Part shown: in pieces, positions 57,405-64,000 of the stretch
How positions within the stretch are numbered: the first letter of the stretch is position 1
Layout of the letters: every line of letters starts with the position of its first letter
NCBI RefSeq assembly: GCF_003675875.1
Contig: NZ_RCDI01000007.1
Location: 1 to 64,000 of the forward strand
DNA from: Halostella limicola
GTDB taxonomy: Archaea > Halobacteriota > Halobacteria > Halobacteriales > Natronoarchaeaceae
DNA length: 64,000 nucleotides
Reading direction: 5' to 3'
The notes under the pieces: generated by a model
The model's input: only the letters and a program-made list of their open reading frames with translations
Databases searched by the model: none
What the model was told of the DNA's origin: nothing
Translations under genes and position numbers: made by a program

Positions 57405-57527
57405 CTACTCCTGTCCGTCGTCCTCATCGCCATCCGGGATGAGCATCTCCGGTTCCCGTTTGTAGGTAGGGGTCTCTGCGAACTGACGGATTCGTTCCCA
57501 ATCGCTTCGTGACAATCGACCTGTCAT
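57405..57527 (-). CDS. Possible 40-residue protein
   Basis: A 40-residue frame starting MTGRLSRSDWERIRQFAETP and ending in an acidic tail (PDGDEDDGQE). The mixed helical composition and acidic end look like a true small haloarchaeal protein, but I cannot name a family. It has a slightly lower GC content than nearby genes. Confidence 0.4.
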   Translation of the reverse strand: MTGRLSRSDWERIRQFAETPTYKREPEMLIPDGDEDDGQE

Positions 57528-57690
57528 TAACACTCGGTTTCGTGGGAGGTAGCATTAAGGGTGTTGGTGGTTTACCCGAGTAGACGGTACAAACTACGCG
57601 AAGGAGCCGTTTACCGGCGCGTTTTGTCGTTGCTACGATGCGGGGGAGTGTGCGGATCGGTGTCTCGAACGCGCGGTCAGGACCGAGGAG

Positions 57691-58002
57691 TCAGTCTTCG
57701 ACGTCAACGAGGACGCGGCCGTCCGCGAAGACGGTGACCGTACATCCCCACTCGCGGATCGTGAGGTACACGTCGCTACCGTCGCCGGCCGAGTCGAAGA
57801 GCGCGTCGAGCGCGTCCGGGTCAATGTGGTCGTAGAGGGACGGAGTCAGGTTGACCGGGTCCGTATCGAGCGCCTCGGCGACTTCCATGATGATGGTGGT
57901 ACTCAGATCTTCCCTTCGTCCGCCGGCGCGCGCCGCAGTTTCGATTCGATCCGGGGATCTGTCCGATACCGAGGTCGTATCACAGTTAATATTGCTAGTC
58001 AT
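57691..58002 (-). CDS. HalOD1 output domain protein
   Basis: A 103-residue HalOD1 protein: TTIIMEVAEALDTDPVNLTPSLYDHIDPDALDALFDS, then a hairpin ending VTVFADGRVLVDV. The ATG at 58002 is preferred to an upstream one at 58038. It is the nearest gene on the left side of the replication origin. Confidence 0.86.
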   Translation of the reverse strand: MTSNINCDTTSVSDRSPDRIETAARAGGRREDLSTTIIMEVAEALDTDPVNLTPSLYDHIDPDALDALFDSAGDGSDVYLTIREWGCTVTVFADGRVLVDVED

Positions 58003-58406
58003 AGCAGCCAGGTCGTGTCTGCTTCTCACTGATATCAAGCGTGGTGATAAGCTTTTCTCATGCCCGATGTAACACTACAATGATTTATATTAGTATATTA
58101 GACCGGAGCCGATACCACTGCAGTGGTTTTTGATCCAAGCAGTGTATTTTATTATAATTTTACCGTCTGATGTTCACCTGATTGGTGCTCAGTCTCTACG
58201 TGGCAGCCGCGTCGATCCAGTATAGACGGGAAACTGTTCAGTGGGGCGAGTAACCTGCAAACACGGTGGACAGCGCATCTAAACCGTTATTAATAGACCC
58301 TTAACCGAAGTAATCCGTTATTAACCACAGCCTATACAACCTGAAGAGACACGGATGCAGGTCGAACCAAATTACATACATATATCTGTAAACTAGGGAA
58401 GGGAGG

Positions 58407-58430
58407 CACACACCCGGTTTCCGGTGAAAC
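58407..58430 (+). repeat. ORB element 1
   Basis: Forward-facing: CACACCC, then GGTTTCCGGTGAAAC. Left group. Confidence 0.85.
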
Positions 58431-58455
58431 GCGGGGGATGCCATTCAGGAAGAAG

Positions 58456-58478
58456 CACACACCGGGTTTCCGGTGAAC
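58456..58478 (+). repeat. ORB element 2
   Basis: Forward-facing: CACACACCGG, then GTTTCCGGTGAAC. Left group. Confidence 0.85.
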
Positions 58479-58504
58479 GATCAGGCAGTAGATCCCGAGA
58501 CACG

Positions 58505-58524
58505 CACACCACGTTTCCGGTGAA
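58505..58524 (+). repeat. ORB element 3
   Basis: Forward-facing: CACACCACGTTTCCGGTGAA. Left group; elements 1 to 3 are spaced about 48-49 bases apart. Confidence 0.85.
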
Positions 58525-58691
58525 TGCTCGATGAGAAGGGGTTGGGAGGATAGCCGAGTCGGTAGCTGAGAGAACGCGAGCAACAGACCGTGGAAATAGA
58601 GCACGGAAGAGACGGGTACGGAAGGAACAGAGCAAATGAACAGGTACAGCTCGGGAAAGTACAGACGGGATGAAATCAGAGCCCCTTTAGA

Positions 58692-58717
58692 CACACACAC
58701 CACGTTTCCGGTGAAAC
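58692..58717 (+). repeat. ORB element 4
   Basis: Forward-facing: CACACACCAC followed by GTTTCCGGTGAAAC. It borders the AT-rich unwinding region on the left. Confidence 0.87.
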
Positions 58718-58770
58718 GAGTGAGAATGCAGGGGTAGGAAGCCAGTCAGAAGGAAAGGAGCGGAAGTGGT

Positions 58771-58870
58771 CGTTTTGTTTATACACGTATCCTATTGGTA
58801 GCGAAATAGCTACTGCTCTGCTCTATACAGTATCTCTCCACAGCATATCGGTAACTATAATACAACAACT
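58771..58870. other. Putative duplex-unwinding element
   Basis: An AT-rich stretch between the left, forward-facing and right, reverse-facing ORBs. It includes runs such as GTTTATACACGTATCC and AACTATAATACAAC. Confidence 0.7.
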
Positions 58871-58937
58871 GGAGTACAGTCCACTAAGTGAATCGCAAGC
58901 CTATGAAGAGCGATAGTATCGCTCGACGACGGGAAGA

Positions 58938-58955
58938 TTCCACCGGAAACAGTGC
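58938..58955 (-). repeat. ORB element 5
   Basis: Reverse-facing: TTCCACCGGAAACAGTGC, with one changed base in the core. It borders the unwinding region on the right. Confidence 0.75.
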
Positions 58956-59018
58956 ACGACGAAAGAGAGCGGCTCCGGTAGGTGATTCTGTATTCACCGG
59001 GGAGATAATTGGCTCGGA

Positions 59019-59040
59019 ATTCACCGGAAACGTCGTGTGT
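59019..59040 (-). repeat. ORB element 6
   Basis: Reverse-facing: ATTCACCGGAAACGTCG followed by TGTGT. Confidence 0.85.
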
Positions 59041-59225
59041 TCTGCAGTCGGTGTTCGTATTCCCTCGCTCCTCGATGAGCAAGCAACCACACTACGTCAT
59101 CTCTTTCTATCAGTCTCTTTTTAACTGATCGGGAGTGTTTGCCCTGTCTCCCGCCTCTTTTCGAGATCGCAGTAAGAACGACATCAGGACCCGACATTGG
59201 ACTCTCTCGCCTGGTTCTAGAGGGG

Positions 59226-59245
59226 ACACCGTGTTTCCGGTGAAG
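59226..59245 (+). repeat. ORB element 7
   Basis: Forward-facing: ACACCGTGTTTCCGGTGAAG. It is the only forward copy in the right group. Confidence 0.8.
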
Positions 59246-59289
59246 CAATACCCCCGTTTCAACTCCACCCTCCCCCACCCTTCCCCGCG

Positions 59290-59314
59290 TTTCACCGGAA
59301 ACGTGGTGTGTGTG
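59290..59314 (-). repeat. ORB element 8
   Basis: Reverse-facing: TTTCACCGGAAACGTGG followed by TGTGTGTG and, a few bases later, a GGGGG string. It precedes the orc1 TATA-like box. Confidence 0.87.
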
Positions 59315-59324
59315 TCTCCGGGGG

Positions 59325-59335
59325 TAAGTATAAAG
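59325..59335 (+). promoter_or_regulatory. TATA-like box of orc1 between two ORBs
   Basis: TAAGTATAAAG lies between ORB 8 and ORB 9, 35-45 bases before the orc1 ATG. Orc1 bound to these elements could block its own promoter. Confidence 0.6.
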
Positions 59336-59337
59336 GC

Positions 59338-59360
59338 ATTTCACCGGAAACGTGGTGTGT
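59338..59360 (-). repeat. ORB element 9
   Basis: Reverse-facing: ATTTCACCGGAAACGTGG followed by TGTGT. It ends 9 bases before the orc1 start codon. Confidence 0.87.
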
Positions 59361-59369
59361 AACCGAACC

Positions 59370-60581
59370 ATGTCAGAATCCGCAGACGACCTCTTTACGC
59401 GGGAGGACCCGATATTCGCCAACAAGGAACTGCTGGAGATCAACCACCTCCCGGAAGAGGGTCGGATCGTCGGTCGCGACGACGAGATCGCGGATCTGGC
59501 GAACGCCGTCAATCCCGCTATCTTCGGCCAGAGCCCGAGCAACGTCCTCATCTACGGGAAGACGGGGACCGGGAAATCCCTCTGTGCCAAGCACATCTCG
59601 CAGCGTCTGGTCCGCGTCGCGGGGGAAGAGGGGGTCGACGCGGCCTTCGCCTACGTCGACTGCGCGCAGGACAGCACGGAAACGCAAGCCGTCCAGACTA
59701 TCGCCAGCACGCTCAACGAACCCGAGGTAACGGACGTTCGGATCCCCGACAAGGGGTTGAGTACGTCGACGTACTACAAGCGACTCTGGAACGTCCTCGA
59801 CGAGCGGTACGACGTCGTCCTCATCATCCTCGACGAGGTCGACAAACTGGACGACGACGACATCCTCATGCAGCTCTCGCGGGCGGGAGAGGCGGGCAAG
59901 CTCGACAACTGTAAGCTCGGAGTCATCGGCATCAGCAACAAGATCAAGTACAAGGACCGGATGGACGAGCGGGTTAAAAGCAGCCTCTGCGAGCGCGAGT
60001 TCGTGTTCCCGCCGTACGACGCGACGCAACTGCGCTCCATCATGGAGGCCCGGAGCGACGCGTTCCGCGACGGCGTCCTCGACACGTCCACGATTCCTCG
60101 AGCGGCCGCCCTCGCCGCCCGCGAGCACGGCGACGCGCGGAAGGCGATCGACATCCTCCGGTACGCGGGCGAGATCGCGCAGTCGAGCGGGGCCGAGACG
60201 GTTCGAGAGGACTTCGTCGTCCAGGCCCGCGAGCGCGCCGAGACCGACCGGTTCCGGGAGCTGATCCGCGGTTCGACGCCTCACTCGCGGTACGTCCTCC
60301 AGGCGCTGGCCGTGCTCTCGCTCAACCAGCCCGAAACCGACGGGTTCCGAACCACGATGATCTACGACGTGTACGAGGAGGTCTGCCGGCAGGAAGGGTC
60401 CGAACCGCTCTCGCTCCGGCGCGTTCGCGACCTCTTGAAGGAGCACGCGTTCCTCGACATCCTCGAACAGTCCCGCCGCTCTGGCGGCAGCGCAGAGGGC
60501 AGTTACACGGAGCACCAACTCCTCGAGGACCCCGACGTCGTGAAGAAGGTCCTCGTCGAAACCGACGACGACGAGGACTGA
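59370..60581 (+). CDS. orc1: Orc1/Cdc6 replication initiator
   Basis: A 403-residue AAA+ initiator that binds ORBs and opens the origin. The Walker A motif is GKTGTGKS (63-70), Walker B LIILDE (151-156), sensor region LGVIGISNK, and a C-terminal winged helix (about 300-390, SLRRVRDLLKEHAFLDILEQSRRSG). The start at 59370 is preferred to 59352 because it leaves ORB 9 and the TATA-like box outside the coding region. Its position next to nine ORBs identifies it as the initiator of this origin. Confidence 0.96.
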   Translation: MSESADDLFTREDPIFANKELLEINHLPEEGRIVGRDDEIADLANAVNPAIFGQSPSNVLIYGKTGTGKSLCAKHISQRLVRVAGEEGVDAAFAYVDCAQDSTETQAVQTIASTLNEPEVTDVRIPDKGLSTSTYYKRLWNVLDERYDVVLIILDEVDKLDDDDILMQLSRAGEAGKLDNCKLGVIGISNKIKYKDRMDERVKSSLCEREFVFPPYDATQLRSIMEARSDAFRDGVLDTSTIPRAAALAAREHGDARKAIDILRYAGEIAQSSGAETVREDFVVQARERAETDRFRELIRGSTPHSRYVLQALAVLSLNQPETDGFRTTMIYDVYEEVCRQEGSEPLSLRRVRDLLKEHAFLDILEQSRRSGGSAEGSYTEHQLLEDPDVVKKVLVETDDDED

Positions 60582-60694
60582 ACGGACGACGAAGGATGGC
60601 GAGTTAGTTCGGAATACCTGTCTGAGTTCGCTCGGCACGCCTGCCGAACGTGTCCGGGACAGATCTGGTCGAACGTAGCTGGGGCAGACATGGG

Positions 60695-60706
60695 CGAACA
60701 TGTTCG
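60695..60706. promoter_or_regulatory. Perfect palindrome CGAACATGTTCG
   Basis: This 12-base palindrome lies 38-49 bases before the ATG at 60744. Similar CGAAC/GTTCG half-sites occur several times from 60625 to 60710, and a related palindrome precedes nirK (62740). Confidence 0.45.
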
Positions 60707-60743
60707 GAACTACACCGAGGGCGTCCGCGGCCGTACTGCCGGT

Positions 60744-61370
60744 ATGCCCGGATTCTCGACGCCGTTCTCCGGCGACGACGAAGAGACGTTCGATGAGTAC
60801 GACGCGTTCGGCCCAGAACACGTCCCGGAGCCGGGGGCGTTCCTCGACGGGCACGACGTGCTCGACGGCGAGGACCATCTCGCGTTCCACGACCTCACGC
60901 GGGAACTGTTCGAGGAACGCGGCGTGTACGACATGACGTTCGGGTACAACCTCGCGCGTCTGAACCTCGACCGCCGCCACCCGGACGCGGGCTACCGCTA
61001 CGCCATAGAGGACTCCGCAAGCATCGGCGGGGAGTCGCTGGTCGCCGACGACAGGACGGTGCTCCGCGCGGAGTTCACGCCGACGACGGAGTTCTGCCCC
61101 CAGAGCGACACGCTCGCTCGCGGCTCGTACCGGGCGTGGAACGGGCTCTCGGAGCGTCACGACTACGACCTGGTCCGCGTTCGCGTCGACGGGATGCACC
61201 ACAAGAGCGAGTCCATCAACGAGGACATGCGCGACCTCGAACGGTCGTACCTCGACGACGGATCCGTCGCAGACGCCTCGGTCTCTCCCGACGCGGCGGC
61301 TTCGACGGGCGGCGAACCGTCGTCGCGCGACGGTAACGAGTCGGGTCGGGGCCCCACGTCGCCGTTCTGA
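60744..61370 (+). CDS. Conserved hypothetical protein downstream of orc1
   Basis: A 208-residue acidic protein. The conserved-looking centre is DLTRELFEERGVYDMTFGYNLARLNLDRRHPDAG, then AEFTPTTEFCPQSDTLARGSYRAWN and a C-terminal DLVRVRVDGMHHKSESIN with an acidic, Ser-rich tail. The single Cys in a TEFCPQS context recalls iron-sulfur maturation proteins, but I cannot confirm it. Haloarchaea carry origin-associated genes (oap) beside orc1; this may be one. An alternative ATG at 60690 would add 18 basic residues covering a palindrome, so I prefer 60744. Confidence 0.68.
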   Translation: MPGFSTPFSGDDEETFDEYDAFGPEHVPEPGAFLDGHDVLDGEDHLAFHDLTRELFEERGVYDMTFGYNLARLNLDRRHPDAGYRYAIEDSASIGGESLVADDRTVLRAEFTPTTEFCPQSDTLARGSYRAWNGLSERHDYDLVRVRVDGMHHKSESINEDMRDLERSYLDDGSVADASVSPDAAASTGGEPSSRDGNESGRGPTSPF

Positions 61371-61588
61371 CGCGGGAACTGGTCTTCACTCCGTCATTCT
61401 GACGCAGGGGACTCGTCACTGCGACGTCTCACGCCGGGTTCTATCTCGTCGCGCCAGTCCCTCACGCTAGATCGCCTTCGTCTCGAAAAAGGAGACCGAC
61501 GGCTGGGGAACCGCGCTTCAGGTCGTCGGTGGCCGCGGCTCCCGCGACCGCGGAAGCCGCTCACCGGTCAGTTCCGTCGAGGGGTCTC

Positions 61589-62656
61589 TCAGTTCGGGTC
61601 CGGGTCGAATACCTCGGGGTTCTCCTCGCCCTCGGCGCGGACGACGCTCATGCAGCCGCGGCGCGCGACGCGGCTCAGCGCGTGGTCGACCAGCTTGTAG
61701 TCGCCGGGGACGTCGAAGCCCATCGTCGCGACCGTCGTGCTCCCGGGGGCGACCGGCTTGGTCTGGATGTGGGTCTGCGGCTCGGTGCTCAGTGACCCCT
61801 CGGGGTAGAGCTCCTCCCAGACGTTGCCGATGGGGTGGTAGCTGCTGGTGAGGTTCGGGCCGCCGGTGACGAAGTACGTCCGGACGGTGTCGCCCGTCTC
61901 GACGGTCGCCGCCGGGCCGTACCTGTTGGGGGTCGTGGCGTATGCCTCGCCGTTCATCACCACGTAGGTGGGGTCCTCGGCGGCCATCGCCTGCATGTCG
62001 AACCCGTGGTGGCCCTCCTCGCCGGCGTCCTTGTCGGTGTAGATCTCGTGCTGGCCGAGGTACACTTCCTCGTCGACCTCCGGCATGCCGTCCTCGGGCT
62101 CGACGAGGATGATGCCGAACATGCCCGCGCTGATGTGCATGTCCAGGTTCGCCACGGCGCAGTGGTAGATGTACGCGCCGGGGTAGGTCGCCTTGAAGCG
62201 GAGGTGCTCCGTCTCGCCCGGCGCCGTCATCGTCGCCTCCGCGCCGCCGCCGGGGCCGGCCACGGCGTGGAAGTCGACGTTGTGGGGCATCGAGTTCTCT
62301 TCGGGATTGCGGAACGTCACGTTGACCGTGTCGCCCCGACGGACCCGGATGAACGGTCCCGGGACCTGCCCGTTGTAGGTCATGTAGTCGAAGGTGACGC
62401 CGTCCTCGACCTCGGCGGTCACCTCTCGGGGGACGAGTTCGACGTCGACCTCGGCGGGTTCGTCACGCTCGATGGGTCCCGGGATGTCGGTGGGATCCGC
62501 GGCGACCCGGTCGACGGTGGGCGTGTTCGCCCGTTCCATCTGCTCGCGCTGTTCCGTGCGTTCCTCCTCCGTGGGAGTGTTCGCACAACCGGCGACGGCC
62601 GTCGCGCCGCCGACTCCGGCCGCCTGTAGCACGCGTCGCCGCGAGGTTTCGAACAT
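61589..62656 (-). CDS. nirK: Copper-containing nitrite reductase (NirK), Tat lipoprotein
   Basis: A 355-residue multicopper enzyme that reduces nitrite to nitric oxide in denitrification. It has a twin-arginine signal (SRRRVLQAAGVGG) and a lipobox ending at Cys24, so it is anchored outside the membrane. Type 1 copper ligands are H125, C166, H174 and M179; type 2 copper ligands are H130, H165 and H274 (MPHNVDFHA, YHCAVANLDMHISAGM, SSYHPIGNVW). All seven are present, so it should be active. A CGAACACGTTCG palindrome lies 84-95 bases upstream. Confidence 0.94.
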   Translation of the reverse strand: MFETSRRRVLQAAGVGGATAVAGCANTPTEEERTEQREQMERANTPTVDRVAADPTDIPGPIERDEPAEVDVELVPREVTAEVEDGVTFDYMTYNGQVPGPFIRVRRGDTVNVTFRNPEENSMPHNVDFHAVAGPGGGAEATMTAPGETEHLRFKATYPGAYIYHCAVANLDMHISAGMFGIILVEPEDGMPEVDEEVYLGQHEIYTDKDAGEEGHHGFDMQAMAAEDPTYVVMNGEAYATTPNRYGPAATVETGDTVRTYFVTGGPNLTSSYHPIGNVWEELYPEGSLSTEPQTHIQTKPVAPGSTTVATMGFDVPGDYKLVDHALSRVARRGCMSVVRAEGEENPEVFDPDPN

Positions 62657-62739
62657 TGTCTTGTTCCTCCTTACATGAGGACGTTGGACCCTCTACACTA
62701 TCAAACAGTTTCATAATTCCCACACGTCGGGAACGTCGG

Positions 62740-62751
62740 CGAACACGTTCG
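62740..62751. promoter_or_regulatory. Near-palindrome CGAACACGTTCG upstream of nirK
   Basis: CGAAC and GTTCG half-sites are separated by two bases, 84-95 bases before the nirK ATG. These half-sites resemble those of the denitrification regulator NarO of Haloferax, whose published spacer, as I recall it, is longer (four bases). Confidence 0.45.
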
Positions 62752-62766
62752 CATCGAGAAAGCCGT

Positions 62767-63042
62767 TCAGACGGGTTCAACCCTTGATCGGTACGCCGCG
62801 AGGTGGTCGCGGGCAGCCGACAGGTGGCGGGTTCGCGGTTCCGGCGCGTCTCGAATGGCTTCCGCGAGGGCGAACTCCACCCGGGCGAGCCGGCCCTGAT
62901 CCGGTCGCCGCTCCTTCTCTTCGGCGAGGAACCAGCACTCGGCCGCGATGTCGTCGAGTCGCCGTTCGATCCCGGTGTCCGGCGGCGTCTCTATCGCGCG
63001 GAGTACCGCCCGGTTCGCGGCGCGCAACTGCTCGCGCGACAT
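62767..63042 (-). CDS. DUF7553-like helical protein
   Basis: A 91-residue helical protein (MSREQLRAANRAVLRAIETP to RTRHLSAARDHLAAYRSRVEPV). The C-terminal helix is similar to those of 12372-12665 and the N-terminal half of 11039-11617, so I place it in the same family. It precedes nirK by 110 bases on the same strand. Its function is unknown. Confidence 0.68.
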   Translation of the reverse strand: MSREQLRAANRAVLRAIETPPDTGIERRLDDIAAECWFLAEEKERRPDQGRLARVEFALAEAIRDAPEPRTRHLSAARDHLAAYRSRVEPV

Positions 63043-63132
63043 TCGTGGCGTGATAGTGCGGTATCCGACAAGTCGATATGCCCGAACCGGTTCGGGTCAA
63101 CCGGTACCGTCGTCCCTCACGCACGCGTACGC

Positions 63133-64000
63133 ATGTCGCAGTCAGAGGGCTCCGCGGAGGCAACGTCGCAGTCGGGCGGCTCTGGACAGAAGTCCACGAC
63201 CTCGAAGGGGTCCCGCCGGGCGTCGACCGCGTCCCGCGGGTCCCGCAGGTTCGTCGCCGCCGGGGTCTGCTTTCTTGTCGCGTGGCAGGTCGCGGCGCTC
63301 GTCGGCGTCCCGCGGCGGACGACCGTCGCACTCGGCGCGTTCGGGTTCGTGCTCCACGTCGTCTTCGGCAAGGCGTACGCGCTCGTCCCGACGTACTTCG
63401 ACCGCTCGCTCGCCGTCGAGCGGGCGCCCGCGGTCCACCTCCCGCTCTCCGTCGCCGGCGTCACCGGCCTCGCGCTCGGCCCGCTCTCGGGCGTTCCGCG
63501 GGCCGCCGCGACGGTCGGGACTCTCGCCTGGTGTGCCGGCGCGGCCGTCTTCGTCGGCGTTCTCGCGCTCTCTCTCCGGGGCAACCTCACCGGCGGCGAG
63601 ACGGGGACGGGGTCGGCGAACGCGCACCGTCGCCGCGTCGACAGGGCGGCGAACGCCGCCGCGCCGTTCGCGGTCGGATACGTCGGGCTTGGGAGCGTCG
63701 CCCTCCTCCCCTCGCTCCGCGTCGGTTCCGCGCTCCCGTTCACCGTCACATCCGCCGCGGCGTCGCACCTCCTGGTCGCCGGCGGTGCGGCGGTGCTGCT
63801 GTTCGCCGTGGGGTTCCGCCTGCTTCCGCGACTCCTCGGCGCGTCGCCGCCCGCGGCGCTCGTCGCCGTCGTCCTCCCGGCGGGCGCGGTCGGCCCGGCG
63901 CTGCTTGCCTCGGGACTGACCGGCGTCCTGCCGACGGTCGCGGGCGTCCCGACGCTCCGCGTCGGCGCGGCGCTGGTCGCGGCGGCGGTCGTCGGTTTCG
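63133..64000 (+). CDS. Polytopic membrane protein, truncated by the window edge
   Basis: At least 289 residues; the frame is still open at the right edge. A Ser/Thr/Arg-rich leader (about 45 residues, MSQSEGSAEATSQSGGSGQK) precedes about seven hydrophobic segments. HVVFGKAYALVPTYFDRSL (about 76-94) and HLPLS contain His residues that could bind haem, and the layout is loosely like NnrS or haem-copper-related membrane proteins found near nitrite and nitric oxide genes. The link to nirK next door is therefore plausible but unproven. Divergent from 62767-63042. Confidence 0.65.
   Translation, partial: MSQSEGSAEATSQSGGSGQKSTTSKGSRRASTASRGSRRFVAAGVCFLVAWQVAALVGVPRRTTVALGAFGFVLHVVFGKAYALVPTYFDRSLAVERAPAVHLPLSVAGVTGLALGPLSGVPRAAATVGTLAWCAGAAVFVGVLALSLRGNLTGGETGTGSANAHRRRVDRAANAAAPFAVGYVGLGSVALLPSLRVGSALPFTVTSAAASHLLVAGGAAVLLFAVGFRLLPRLLGASPPAALVAVVLPAGAVGPALLASGLTGVLPTVAGVPTLRVGAALVAAAVVGF

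Larger units (their letters stand above)
58060..59369. other. Replication origin (oriC1-type) beside orc1
   Basis: A gene-free region of about 1.3 kb between a HalOD1 gene and orc1. It has nine ORB-like elements with the core GTTTCCGGTGAA, in two groups facing opposite ways around an AT-rich stretch (about 58771-58870). A second AT-rich zone is at 58060-58180. Inverted ORBs around a duplex-unwinding element next to cdc6/orc1 is the established haloarchaeal origin layout. Function here is inferred from this match. Confidence 0.92.

Noticed and set aside
58407-59360. Regularly repeated sequence considered as a CRISPR array
   Set aside because: The copies occur in both orientations with irregular spacing, vary outside a 12-base core and match origin recognition boxes next to orc1.
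1-64000. Search for transposases, integrases, tRNA and rRNA genes
   Set aside because: No frame with transposase or recombinase motifs, no tRNA-like cloverleaf and no rRNA segment was recognised, so no mobile element or island attachment site is claimed.

Overview
The window is a stretch of chromosome from a halophilic archaeon (class Halobacteria). The evidence is high GC with strong G/C in third codon positions, very acidic proteins, TATA-like boxes about 25-30 bases before start codons (leaderless transcripts), and family content typical of haloarchaea: HalOD1, BAT-type HTH regulators, DUF7344-like winged helices, RdfA, a fused NuoCD, a Tat-lipoprotein NirK and a cdc6/orc1-linked origin with inverted ORB repeats. 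I do not assign a genus.

Layout. 0-20 kb holds mostly housekeeping and regulatory genes: HalOD1, two divergent PAS/GAF/BAT sensor-regulators, a universal stress protein with a repeat-containing winged-helix partner, an isolated nuoB-nuoCD pair, a Met/Gln-rich relative of the copper-storage (Csp/DUF326) fold, a family-4-like uracil-DNA glycosylase without iron-sulfur cysteines, several small acidic proteins, a Gln/Gly/His/Arg-rich low-complexity protein, a CPA1 Na+/H+ antiporter, an ATP-grasp ligase, rdfA and an orphan phnM. 21-56 kb is a large cell-surface glycan island. It contains glmS, two Tat-exported beta-helix proteins, a Wzx-type flippase, an asparagine-synthase-like amidotransferase, three alkaline-phosphatase-superfamily enzymes, glycosyltransferases, a polysaccharide deacetylase, two FemAB-like acyltransferases, and one operon carrying all five enzymes of a Wbp-type UDP-ManNAc3NAcA pathway. 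56-64 kb holds small regulators, a replication origin with nine ORB elements next to orc1, and a copper nitrite reductase region that continues past the right edge.

How it fits together. GlmS supplies glucosamine-6-phosphate for UDP-GlcNAc. The five-gene operon can convert UDP-GlcNAc to a 2,3-diacetamido mannuronic acid donor. The glycosyltransferases, flippase, amidotransferase, FemAB-like and phosphatase/sulfatase-fold enzymes would assemble, decorate and export an S-layer glycan or exopolysaccharide. Thirteen copies of a TATAACAAAG-like element precede genes scattered over this island on both strands, and I found none outside it. This suggests a shared promoter class or regulon. It is the strongest candidate here for an undescribed regulatory system.

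No transposase, tRNA, rRNA or CRISPR array was recognised. All family assignments come from reading motifs by eye, not from database searches.
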